38,795 bases of DNA from Lentilactobacillus dabitei (lineage in GTDB: Bacteria; Bacillota; Bacilli; Lactobacillales; Lactobacillaceae): assembly GCF_019061365.1 (NCBI RefSeq), contig NZ_JAHPPD010000012.1:1-38795 (forward strand), in the 5' to 3' direction. Each line of letters starts with the position of its first letter. Position 1 is the first letter of the stretch. The translations under genes were made by a program, and so were the position numbers. Under the pieces are notes generated by a model, which saw nothing but the letters and a program-made list of their open reading frames with translations, made no database searches and had not been told where the DNA came from. Shown here one piece after another: positions 1 to 6,798 of this stretch.

Positions 1-53
1 AAAAAGGCATTCGATTGTGTTATCTGAAGAATAACATGCTCGAATGCCTTTTT
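1..53. terminator. Bidirectional rho-independent terminator
   Basis: A perfect 14-bp inverted repeat (1-14 against 40-53) has arms AAAAAGGCATTCGA and TCGAATGCCTTTTT. A second inner stem (TGTTAT 18-23, ATAACA 31-36) lies inside it. The A-run on one side and T-run on the other would terminate transcription in both directions. It lies 23 bases after the stop of the minus-strand gene at 77-571 and probably also ends a gene left of the window. Confidence 0.85.
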
Positions 54-76
54 GAATACGTCCAATTATTTAGTGC

Positions 77-571
77 TTACAGTTTTTTAGCTGGTTTGTA
101 GTACGCTTCATGCGAATAGAAACTCGGTGAATCGCGATATTCTTTTGGAATAAATTCATGGGACCCGTTCTTCCATAATTCGAAGTCTGAATATGAGTTC
201 CAGGTGCCTAGAATGACGCGTTGATTGATATCTTTATGGTAATTAAGCGAATAGATTGAATGCATACCATCCGGTAGTCCGTCACTGCGTAACTTGTTAA
301 TTCTGGCGTCAAAAACTTTTTGTTGATCAAAATTGAGATCCATTGCAGAGAAACTGACAAACCCATCCCATTTATCCGCACCAGTGTGGCTTAACACATC
401 GTACAACACCGGTGATTGAAATACAGATGGCTTTCCAGAATAATCCAACATCATCAACTTGTCGTTTTGATTCAACGCTTGAAAAACATGCAAATCACGA
501 TCTGGGTGATTTGCCTTAATTTCAGACAGAATCTTGTTATTACCAAATGTAATCGCTATTTGTTCGTTCAT
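77..571 (-). CDS. Conserved hypothetical protein, possible dimeric alpha/beta-barrel (ABM-like) domain
   Basis: A 164-residue soluble protein with no signal peptide or membrane segment. I chose the ATG at 571 over the longer reading from 625 because an AGGAGGTGGG ribosome-binding site lies immediately upstream of it, and the extra 18 residues would cover the promoter. The C-terminal half has a W-S-x-x-D-F-x-x-W pattern (GTWNSYSDFELWKNG) resembling antibiotic-biosynthesis-monooxygenase or TRAP-like barrel proteins. That family assignment is tentative and I do not know its function. It is transcribed divergently from the hydrolase at 682 and ends just before a bidirectional terminator, so it is probably monocistronic. 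Confidence 0.75.
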   Translation of the reverse strand: MNEQIAITFGNNKILSEIKANHPDRDLHVFQALNQNDKLMMLDYSGKPSVFQSPVLYDVLSHTGADKWDGFVSFSAMDLNFDQQKVFDARINKLRSDGLPDGMHSIYSLNYHKDINQRVILGTWNSYSDFELWKNGSHEFIPKEYRDSPSFYSHEAYYKPAKKL

Positions 572-596
572 AGACCCACCTCCTACATCTAAGAAC

Positions 597-625
597 ATTA
601 TACTTTTTTTCACGAACTTAGCCAA
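597..625 (-). promoter_or_regulatory. Promoter of the minus-strand hypothetical gene
   Basis: On the minus strand a TTGGCT -35 (620-625) and a perfect TATAAT -10 (597-602) are separated by 17 bases. They sit about 25 bases upstream of the ATG at 571. This supports the shorter start for that gene. Confidence 0.65.
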
Positions 626-628
626 ACA

Positions 629-657
629 TTTACAATGTCGTTGACCGACATTATACT
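629..657 (+). promoter_or_regulatory. Promoter of the MBL-fold hydrolase gene
   Basis: TTTACA (629-634) and TATACT (652-657) are separated by exactly 17 bases. The GTG start at 682 lies 24 bases downstream. The spacer is filled by a palindrome, described separately. Confidence 0.65.
634..652. promoter_or_regulatory. Candidate operator palindrome
   Basis: AATGTCG (634-640) and CGACATT (646-652) form a perfect 7-bp inverted repeat around TTGAC. It fills the space between the -35 and -10 of the hydrolase promoter, where a bound dimeric repressor would block RNA polymerase. The regulator is unknown. Confidence 0.45.
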
Positions 658-681
658 GAAAGAAAATGAGGAGGGTTATTT

Positions 682-1419
682 GTGAAATTAACTGTGTTAG
701 GCTTTTTAGGTGGTTATCCTGCTAATGGAAATGGAACAAGCAGTTACCTGTTACAATCTGGTGACTTTAATCTATTGATAGATTGTGGGAGCGCAGCGCT
801 GTTAAGCTTGGAAGAAGTATTAGATCCCATGAAACTAAATGCGGTCATTTTAACTCACTATCATCATGATCACACGGCCGACGTTGGGGTGCTTCAATAC
901 TACTGGCAATTGCATGACCCGCGATATACTGAAAAGGTACTCCCAATTTATGGCCATCAACTGGATAAACAAAATTTTGCAGGGCTTGATTGGCCAAACT
1001 CAACAAAAGGCATTGCTTATGATCCCGATCAATCATTGGAAGTCGGACCGTTTGAAATTACCTTCTGCAAGACCCACCACCCAGTGCCTGCATTTGCATT
1101 GAGGATTATTGAGAAATCAACCAACAAAGTGCTGGCTTTTACGGCAGACACAGCCTACTTTAAGGAACTCACAGGCTTTGTCGCTAATGCAGATCTGCTG
1201 ATGACCGATACCAATTTCTTTGCTAATAAAACCGGTCGGAAGTGGCATATGACTTCCACAGAGTCCGGCCAACTTGCTAAAGATGCGCATGATCATCAAT
1301 TATTGCTGACGCACTTACCTGCTACTGGAGATATGACCAAGCTAAAGGCTGAAGCGCAACACAATGCGGGTTCGATCCCCATTCTGGTTGCGAGTCGGCA
1401 CTTGACAGTTGTCATCTAA
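682..1419 (+). CDS. MBL-fold metallo-hydrolase (YhfI/RNase Z-like)
   Basis: A 245-residue protein of the metallo-beta-lactamase superfamily, expected to be a cytoplasmic metal-dependent hydrolase; the substrate is unknown. The metal-binding signature THYHHDH gives H59, H61, D63 and H64. Further expected ligands are in the KTHHPVPAF region (about 130), TADTAYF (about 152) and LLLTHLP (about 210). Length and layout match the YhfI-type, RNase-Z-like branch. The start is GTG at 682, preceded by GAGGAGGG at about 8 bases. It is transcribed divergently from the gene at 77-571 and lies upstream of spx. Superfamily assignment is firm, substrate is not. Confidence 0.88.
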   Translation: MKLTVLGFLGGYPANGNGTSSYLLQSGDFNLLIDCGSAALLSLEEVLDPMKLNAVILTHYHHDHTADVGVLQYYWQLHDPRYTEKVLPIYGHQLDKQNFAGLDWPNSTKGIAYDPDQSLEVGPFEITFCKTHHPVPAFALRIIEKSTNKVLAFTADTAYFKELTGFVANADLLMTDTNFFANKTGRKWHMTSTESGQLAKDAHDHQLLLTHLPATGDMTKLKAEAQHNAGSIPILVASRHLTVVI

Positions 1420-1463
1420 ATTTGACCAAAAAAAGGTCTTTATATGGTCATTCTGTGAATCTT

Positions 1464-1492
1464 ATGACTTTTATAACATTCTTCTATATAAT
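1464..1492 (+). promoter_or_regulatory. Probable spx promoter
   Basis: A perfect TATAAT -10 (1487-1492) lies 36 bases before the spx ATG. The best -35 is poor (ATGACT, 1464-1469, 17-base spacer), as is common for promoters that use an activator. Only the -10 is convincing. Confidence 0.45.
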
Positions 1493-1528
1493 CAAGATAC
1501 AGAAATGATTATTAGGAGGATGAAACTT

Positions 1529-1927
1529 ATGACAGTCAATTTATTAACGACCCCAAGTTGCACATCTTGTAGAAAAGCAAAACAGTGGTTAATCGATCAC
1601 GAGGTAGATTTTAGGGAACGAAATATCTTTGCTCAACCACTCTCTACGACAGAATTAAAACAAATTCTAATGTTGTCGGAACGGGGGACTGAAGGCCTAG
1701 TTTCAACCCGATCTTACGTATACGAACAATACAAAGACAAAATTAATTCTTTAACAATTGGTGAGCTGATCAAGCTTTTGGCAGCCCACCCCGAAATGAT
1801 TAGAAGGCCAATCCTGATGGATGCCAAACGCTTAGAAATCGGGTTTAACGATGATGAGATTCGTCGCTTCTTACCACGAGAAGTTCGGAAGAATGACTTG
1901 GAGCGCCTCATTCGAAATGCGCTATAA
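1529..1927 (+). CDS. spx: Spx-family global redox regulator
   Basis: A 132-residue ArsC/Spx-fold protein. Spx binds the RNA polymerase alpha C-terminal domain and redirects transcription to thiol-stress genes under disulfide stress. The redox-switch CxxC is C11-T-S-C14. The conserved RRPILMDAKRLEIGF segment follows at about 92-107. The ATG at 1529 is chosen because AGGAGG lies 9 bases before it; the open frame extends back to 1409 but that would overlap the hydrolase gene. In Bacillus, Spx is degraded by ClpXP with the adaptor SpxH, whose probable gene is at 13857-14474. Spx and mecA are adjacent here as in many Firmicutes. Several lactobacilli have more than one Spx paralogue, so the exact role of this copy is inferred. 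Confidence 0.93.
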   Translation: MTVNLLTTPSCTSCRKAKQWLIDHEVDFRERNIFAQPLSTTELKQILMLSERGTEGLVSTRSYVYEQYKDKINSLTIGELIKLLAAHPEMIRRPILMDAKRLEIGFNDDEIRRFLPREVRKNDLERLIRNAL

Positions 1928-1973
1928 TGAAAATGTCTTAATTACTTGTTAATAACCATTTTTAGCCGTATTA

Positions 1974-2001
1974 TTTACATGGACAGTATTCATGTTACAA
2001 T
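1974..2001 (+). promoter_or_regulatory. mecA promoter
   Basis: TTTACA (1974-1979) and TACAAT (1996-2001) are separated by 16 bases, with an extended -10 TG at 1993-1994. The mecA ATG lies 42 bases downstream. mecA can therefore be transcribed separately from spx. Confidence 0.6.
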
Positions 2002-2043
2002 GTTATTATTAATAACCCTAGGATATTGAAAGGGGTGGCTAAG

Positions 2044-2718
2044 ATGGAAATGGAACGGATTAACGAGAATACAATTCGAGTATTAATTGGTAATGATGAT
2101 CTTGATAAACGTGGGATTACCGTACTGGATTTACTCGGGAATCATAAACAGATTGAAAGCTTCTTCTACAGTATTCTTGAGGAAGTTGACAAAGATCATC
2201 AATTTCAGAATAATGATGCCGTCACTTTCCAAGTTCTTCCAAATCAAAATGGACTTGAGCTGTTCATCAGTAAGGATGTTGACATCTCTAACAATGAAAT
2301 GATGTTGGATTCAAAGAGTGGTAACCAGGATAAGCGTGATCAGGTGTCCAAGTATATTGATGAACATCCAGACACCGGCAAACCACAACATGCAGGTGAT
2401 AGCAAAACAAATGATGAATTTGGGCATCAAAAGAGAACTGTGATTCTTGAATTTGATGCATTAAACGACTTTATTGAGTTAGCGAAGGCGTTGAGACTGG
2501 AAAATGGGACGTCAGATTTGTACTTGTACCAAGATAAGTACTATTTGATCCTACAATTGTTCAGCAACGATCCAGTTGATATGGTTGTCAGTGATGAAGT
2601 TGCAATTGCGAACGAATATGGCAAAAAGACCACCATCACTGAAGATGTTTTGACTGAGTATGGTCAACAATTGATGGAAAATAGTGCGTTGGAATTGAGC
2701 AGATACTATTTTAAATGA
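2044..2718 (+). CDS. mecA: Adaptor protein MecA
   Basis: A 224-residue MecA adaptor, which delivers substrates (ComK, ComS and others in Bacillus) to the ClpCP protease and helps assemble the ClpC hexamer. The N-terminal MEMERINENTIRVLI is the family hallmark and the target-binding domain. A charged linker (about 95-130) leads to the C-terminal ClpC-binding domain beginning near RTVILEFDALNDFI. The ATG at 2044 is chosen because GGGGTGG lies about 7 bases upstream; an in-frame earlier start at 2026 would add six residues not seen in the family. In Bacillus relatives mecA is followed directly by coiA; here about 8 kb of other genes intervene. Confidence 0.95.
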   Translation: MEMERINENTIRVLIGNDDLDKRGITVLDLLGNHKQIESFFYSILEEVDKDHQFQNNDAVTFQVLPNQNGLELFISKDVDISNNEMMLDSKSGNQDKRDQVSKYIDEHPDTGKPQHAGDSKTNDEFGHQKRTVILEFDALNDFIELAKALRLENGTSDLYLYQDKYYLILQLFSNDPVDMVVSDEVAIANEYGKKTTITEDVLTEYGQQLMENSALELSRYYFK

Positions 2719-2734
2719 TTTTGAAATTCACTAA

Positions 2735-2764
2735 AGATTGGGACAAACGGCGATTTGATCCCAG
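2735..2764 (+). repeat. Dispersed imperfect-palindromic repeat, copy 1
   Basis: A 30-base element beginning AGATTGGGACAAAC and ending GATTTGATCCCAG; the TGGGA and TCCCA ends can pair. It has a copy in opposite orientation at 9087-9116 with 28 of 30 bases identical, and shorter relatives at 8895-8922, 20879-20907 and 26849-26881. It lies in the mecA to ykcC convergent gap. Confidence 0.65.
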
Positions 2765-2793
2765 CACTTAACGACTTATTCAGATGCCCATTC

Positions 2794-2835
2794 AAAAAGG
2801 CCGCCAAACTCAATTTCAATCAGAGGTTGGCGGCC
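2794..2835 (-). terminator. Terminator of the gtrA-ykcB-ykcC operon
   Basis: GGCCGCCAA (2799-2807) and TTGGCGGCC (2827-2835) form a perfect 9-bp stem. On the minus strand a run of five T follows (complement of 2794-2798). It begins 10 bases beyond the ykcC stop. Confidence 0.85.
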
Positions 2836-2844
2836 GTTTATCAT

Positions 2845-3828
2845 CTAATAGTTATTGGCGCGTTTTGTTAACGTTGTTGTGTAGTAAGTCTTTGGGGATG
2901 GGTGATCCTGAAAACCGGTCGTCTTTGAAACAATGTATAGTGGCCGCTTCCTGGATGCCTCGAAGATCCTGAATAGATAGGAACCAATCATTCCAAGCGA
3001 GAGTAACAGGATTCCGACCATTAAGAAAATTGAGAAGACTGCAAAGTGAGCGGTATCCATTTGGTTGAACAGGGCAAATCCCAAGTAGCCCAGGCTAAAT
3101 AGAATCGAAAAAGTTCCCAGCCAATTTGCCAGCTGCAGGGGGACCGCCGAAAACGACGTGACTCCATCCATCGCCAGACGAATCATTTTGGTTAACGGGT
3201 ACTTTGAATAGCCGGCAATTCGTTCTCGCCGCTCATATTCAACGTCTACTTGCTTGAAGCCAACCCAGCTGACCATCCCCCGAACAAACGGGTCGGTCTC
3301 GTTCATTCGACTGAGCTCGTGGACAACTTGACGATCCATTAATCGAAAGTCACCGGTATCTAACGGAATTTTGATGCTGGTGATTTTTTGTAACCCGCGA
3401 TAGAACATTGCCGCGGTTACTTTTTGAACCAGCTTTCACCGTCCCGGAGCACCCGTTTACCATAGACGACATCATAGCCTTCATGCCACTTACTGATCAT
3501 ATCAACGATCACAGCGGGGGGGATCTTGTAAGTCGGCATCCATGACAACGACTGCGTCACCACTTGCGTAACGGATGCCAGCCGTGATGGCGAGTTGGTG
3601 GCCAAAATTTCTGGAAAATTGAACGAGTTTAATATTTGAGTGATATGCCTGCGAACTCGCAATTAACTTGGCACTCTGGTCGCTTGACCCGTCATCAATA
3701 AAAATCAATTCAAAGTTTTGTGGCTGATTGGCAGTGAAATTCTCCAAACTATCAATTGTGTTTTCAATGCCAGCTTCTTCATTAAAGACTGGGAGGACAA
3801 TTGAAATTAATTCAGTTTCTTTATCCAT
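2845..3828 (-). pseudogene. ykcC: GT2 polyprenyl-phosphate glycosyltransferase (GtrB/CsbB/YkcC type), interrupted by two frameshifts
   Basis: Reconstructed, this is a 327-residue membrane-anchored GT2 enzyme that would charge undecaprenyl phosphate with a sugar on the cytoplasmic face. Visible motifs are the N-terminal ISIVLPVFNEEAGI, FIDDGSSD and DADLQDPP; two C-terminal helices (about 230-290) fit GtrB/CsbB proteins. The reading is broken twice. A run of seven C on the coding strand (3516-3522), where six would keep frame, gives a stop at 3502 after 108 residues. A run of five A (3421-3425), where six are expected, restores the frame after about 33 residues (GYDVVYGKR and GESWFKK lie in the shifted part). 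Both indels are in homopolymers, so sequencing error is as possible as a real lesion or phase variation. The start has a GGAGG site. Confidence 0.85.
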
Positions 3829-3848
3829 TTGAGGACCTCCTTTGCAAA

Positions 3849-6137
3849 TTATTTGTAGATTGTCGATAGATCGTATAGGACGCCGGTTGAGCCCATACCG
3901 CCCATTCCCATACCACCAGGTTGTTGAGCGTTACCTTGCTTAGTCTGGCGGGTTGGGGTGGTTGCCTTGCTCTTAGTTCCGGGCTTCTTAGTGGCGCTCA
4001 TTCCAGCGCCCCGTTTGCCACCCGATGGCGGTGTCATGGCACCCCGCTTCTTGGTGCCGGTCGGTTTGGTCTTTCCATTAAAGCTTGGTTGCTTCTGACT
4101 GCCGGTTTGACTGCTTGAGGTTCCAACTGCCTGTGAGCTGGTATTTTGATACAAGCTGGTCTTGACCTTGGTTGCGTGTTTTTTAATCCAGTTAATAATC
4201 TCGGTATTTCCTGATTTGCCGGAATAATAGAAGTATTTGAGTTGGCCAGTTTTGACTAATTTTTTAAATTCTTTCAAGGTAATTGCCGGATCGGTTCCGT
4301 TAAATCCACCCATTGCCATGACGGCCTTACCCGTTTTGATGATATAAGGGGCGGCTGTCGTCGAATCGCTGGTGGCAAAGAGATATTTGGCATTGCCTTG
4401 ATTCTTCTCCAAATAATTGAGCAATTTAGAGTTGACTTGGTTATTGCCCATGCCGCCACCCATTGCTGAACCGCCTTGACCAGATGTCAAAAGCGATGGG
4501 CCAGCAGTCGGAATCATGGCCGACTCAGCCGCAATTGTGGGTGTGAGCGACCACCAGGCCGGTGCCACCAAAATACCGAGTAGGCCACCAATGATCAATG
4601 GCTGGGTAATCGTTCGGTGAGGCAGGAGGACTAAGCCGGCAGAAATGCCAATGGCCACCGCCAGAATTAGCCAGGTGAGCCAAGGATAGTAACTGTAAAC
4701 GTACCAGGATTGCAGGGCCGCGGTTGCAATAAGCGCGACCGGCAATAAATAAAATTGCCAACGGTTACGACGTCCTTGATTGAACAATTTGACCAAAGCT
4801 GTGACACCAATTCCAAATAACGCCGCAATTGGGGGGGTCAGCATAATCATGTAATAGGGGTGAAAGAAACTGGCAACGCTAAAGAAACCATAAACTGGAA
4901 CGAGCCAGCCAGTCCACAAGATCAGCTGCTTTTGTTCGCGAGAGAGGGCATACCATTTGCGCTTACGATCACGGAAAAAGACAAGCCCACCAACCAAGCC
5001 AATAATGGCGAAGGGTAGTAACCAGCTGATTTGTGGTCCTAGTGATGACTGGAATAACCTGAACGGACCGATGGTGCCGATATCAAATGCACCACCGCCG
5101 CCACCGCCATTACCCATTTTTCCCGGGCCGCCTTTTTGATTTTGACCACCAGGCATGCCTTGAGCAGTTTTACCACCGACTTTTCCAGGGGCTTTTGCGT
5201 TGCCCTTCTTCATATTCGTCGGCAGCTTGCCGCCTTGGGGTCCGCCGCCTTTTTTAGTCTGCGTTTTACTGTTCATTCCGCCACCAAAGGTCCCACCAGT
5301 CCCAGTCGTCTGACCGAGTAAGCGTTCAGTCCCGTTATAGCCAAACGCCAATTCCATGAGAGAATTTGTTTCTGAACCACCGATGTAGGGACGCTTGCTG
5401 GCGGAGGTCATATCGGTTGATAAGGGCAGGGCCAACGTGAAAACGAGTAGTGAGATTGTGGCAAATGCGAGCTTGGTAACCTTCTTTTTCCAAGTTTCAT
5501 TGGCTGCCAGCCAGTAAAATAAATACATCGCTGGTAGAATCATGAAAGCTTGGAGCATCTTAACGTTAAATGCGATGCCGATTAACGCAAAACTGGTGAG
5601 TAACGTTACCAACTTTTGGCTGGCAATTGCTTTTTCCAGCATGAGCAACGCTAGTAACAAGAAGAAGATCAAAATTGCGTCCATGTTATTTGTTCTGGAA
5701 TCAGCGACCACGATCGGCGTGAGGGTCATAGCAAGTGCTGCTAAGCGGCCCGCTGATTTGCCGAAGTAGGGTTGAACCAGTCGATACATAAGATACACTG
5801 AACCAACGCCAAACAAAACCGATGGCAGAACGACACTCCAACCATGCACTCCGAAAATTTTGGCACTGATCGCCATAAACCATAAGGCGACGGGTGGCTT
5901 GTCAACGGTAATGTAACCTGCAGGATCGAAACTACCATACCAAAAGTTCTTGAAGCTTTCCGTCATACTCTTAATTGCCGCGGTGTAAAAGGCATTTGCT
6001 GAACCAGCTTTCCAAATCTGCCAGCCGTAAAGAAATAGCGCTAGGATTAGGATCAGCGTTAAGATCCAATCAATTTTGAAAGATCGTTTATTGGTCCGGA
6101 TTTGGGCATTTTCAACCATTCTTTGATTAGCTGCCAA
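3849..6137 (-). CDS. ykcB: GT39-like membrane glycosyltransferase (YkcB family)
   Basis: A 762-residue polytopic protein of the ArnT/PMT-like GT-C superfamily, expected to transfer a sugar from a polyprenyl-phosphate donor to a cell-surface acceptor on the outer face. An N-terminal helix (about 22-42) is followed by the first outer loop with GYITVDKPP (74-82) and by ADSRTNNMDAI (145-155), both typical of the family. About ten further hydrophobic segments follow. Residues about 279-349 form a Gly/Lys-rich linker with a run of six Gly, and the last 100 residues are another low-complexity Ser/Thr/Lys/Gly stretch. The chosen start is TTG at 6137, 9 bases after GGAGG and overlapping gtrA by 11 bases; ATG at 6119 is the alternative. 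It lies between gtrA and ykcC, which fits one three-component glycosylation system. The acceptor is unknown. Confidence 0.88.
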   Translation of the reverse strand: MAANQRMVENAQIRTNKRSFKIDWILTLILILALFLYGWQIWKAGSANAFYTAAIKSMTESFKNFWYGSFDPAGYITVDKPPVALWFMAISAKIFGVHGWSVVLPSVLFGVGSVYLMYRLVQPYFGKSAGRLAALAMTLTPIVVADSRTNNMDAILIFFLLLALLMLEKAIASQKLVTLLTSFALIGIAFNVKMLQAFMILPAMYLFYWLAANETWKKKVTKLAFATISLLVFTLALPLSTDMTSASKRPYIGGSETNSLMELAFGYNGTERLLGQTTGTGGTFGGGMNSKTQTKKGGGPQGGKLPTNMKKGNAKAPGKVGGKTAQGMPGGQNQKGGPGKMGNGGGGGGAFDIGTIGPFRLFQSSLGPQISWLLPFAIIGLVGGLVFFRDRKRKWYALSREQKQLILWTGWLVPVYGFFSVASFFHPYYMIMLTPPIAALFGIGVTALVKLFNQGRRNRWQFYLLPVALIATAALQSWYVYSYYPWLTWLILAVAIGISAGLVLLPHRTITQPLIIGGLLGILVAPAWWSLTPTIAAESAMIPTAGPSLLTSGQGGSAMGGGMGNNQVNSKLLNYLEKNQGNAKYLFATSDSTTAAPYIIKTGKAVMAMGGFNGTDPAITLKEFKKLVKTGQLKYFYYSGKSGNTEIINWIKKHATKVKTSLYQNTSSQAVGTSSSQTGSQKQPSFNGKTKPTGTKKRGAMTPPSGGKRGAGMSATKKPGTKSKATTPTRQTKQGNAQQPGGMGMGGMGSTGVLYDLSTIYK

Positions 6138-6534
6138 GGTGGTGGGCCTCCCTTAATTGTTTTTTATTGTTGAATACCCAAAATTTTGAAAGCAAAAAGT
6201 TTGTGGGAACGGTAATCATCAAGCTCACCAGTGGAATCAGTTGTGAGTTAATGATTGCTGAACTGCTGGCAATGTGCGCGATGCCAATACTGATTAACCA
6301 GGTAAACAGATAAGTGGCATAATATTTAATAACCACTAATTTAAGGTTGCTGTGGGTTTTAAATACCCATTTATTGTTCAGCGACAAGCCGATAAGCGAT
6401 GTGATGCCGTAGCCAACGCCCATTGCAAAGGTGGCGTTTGTCGGTTGAAGCAGTAATAAATAAATGACATAGGTTAGGACTGTATTAAGCAGGCCAGTCA
6501 GCCCGAATTTGATAAATTGCTTTGTGCTTTTGAT
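6127..6534 (-). CDS. gtrA: GtrA-family membrane protein with an apparent ATC start
   Basis: A 135-residue, four-helix GtrA/DPMS3-family protein, proposed in known systems to flip or present polyprenyl-phosphate-sugar. The C-terminal NFLLSKFWVF is the family signature. The first ATG in frame is at 6423, but this would delete the conserved first helix (FIKFGLTGLLNTVLTYVIY). The reading frame is open upstream to a stop at 6553-6555 and contains no ATG, GTG or TTG. An AGGAGG (6543-6548) lies 8 bases before an ATC codon at 6532-6534, which fits the usual family start. Either a rare ATC start is used, or an ATG has mutated. It heads the gtrA-ykcB-ykcC operon. Confidence 0.8.
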   Translation of the reverse strand: MKSTKQFIKFGLTGLLNTVLTYVIYLLLLQPTNATFAMGVGYGITSLIGLSLNNKWVFKTHSNLKLVVIKYYATYLFTWLISIGIAHIASSSAIINSQLIPLVSLMITVPTNFLLSKFWVFNNKKQLREAHHLGS

Positions 6535-6582
6535 GTGATCAACCTCCTTTTTTTATTGATGTAGTGAGTTTATCGAAGCAAG

Positions 6583-6599
6583 CATAAATTAAGCTTAAA
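6583..6599 (-). promoter_or_regulatory. Candidate CiaR-binding direct repeat upstream of gtrA
   Basis: On the minus strand TTTAAG (6594-6599), a 5-base spacer and TTTATG (6583-6588) match the streptococcal CiaR consensus TTTAAG-N5-TTTAAG at 11 of 12 positions. A -10-like GATAAA follows 8 bases later (6569-6574), and the gtrA ribosome-binding site is about 20 bases beyond. The adjacent divergent regulator resembles CiaR strongly, so control of this operon by it is a reasonable inference. Confidence 0.5.
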
Positions 6600-6631
6600 A
6601 ATTGGGTTTCGATAAAATTTGGCTAATTTAG

Positions 6632-6660
6632 TTGACGGCTTTGTGAAAACTCGGTACTTT
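6632..6660 (+). promoter_or_regulatory. Promoter of the ciaRH operon
   Basis: TTGACG (6632-6637) and TACTTT (6655-6660) are separated by 17 bases. This leaves a leader of about 130 bases before the ciaR ATG. No ORF or strong hairpin is evident in that leader. Confidence 0.6.
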
Positions 6661-6798
6661 AAATAGAGTAGAAGGACAGCTCTGCTAGGCAGAAATTTCC
6701 CCAGAAGCACTTCAACCATAAATTTTAACCACGTGATTAGACTGATATTCCAGTTTTAATCCCGTGCCTACGCGTACTTACAAAAGGAGATACCATCC

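Noticed and set aside
1409-1528. N-terminal extension of Spx from 1409
   Set aside because: It would overlap the hydrolase gene, cover the promoter region and add 40 residues foreign to Spx; AGGAGG points to 1529.
2784-2972. Plus-strand frame of 62 codons over the ykcC 3' end
   Set aside because: It covers the ykcC terminator stem and lies antisense to the conserved GT2 C-terminus; a shadow frame.
3421-3522. Programmed ribosomal frameshifting in ykcC
   Set aside because: Two opposite programmed shifts within 100 bases would be needed, and no stimulatory structure is evident. Homopolymer length change is simpler.
5085-5310. Gly-rich segment of ykcB as a separate collagen-like gene or tandem-repeat array
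   Set aside because: It stays in frame within an intact 762-residue protein and has no regular nucleotide period.
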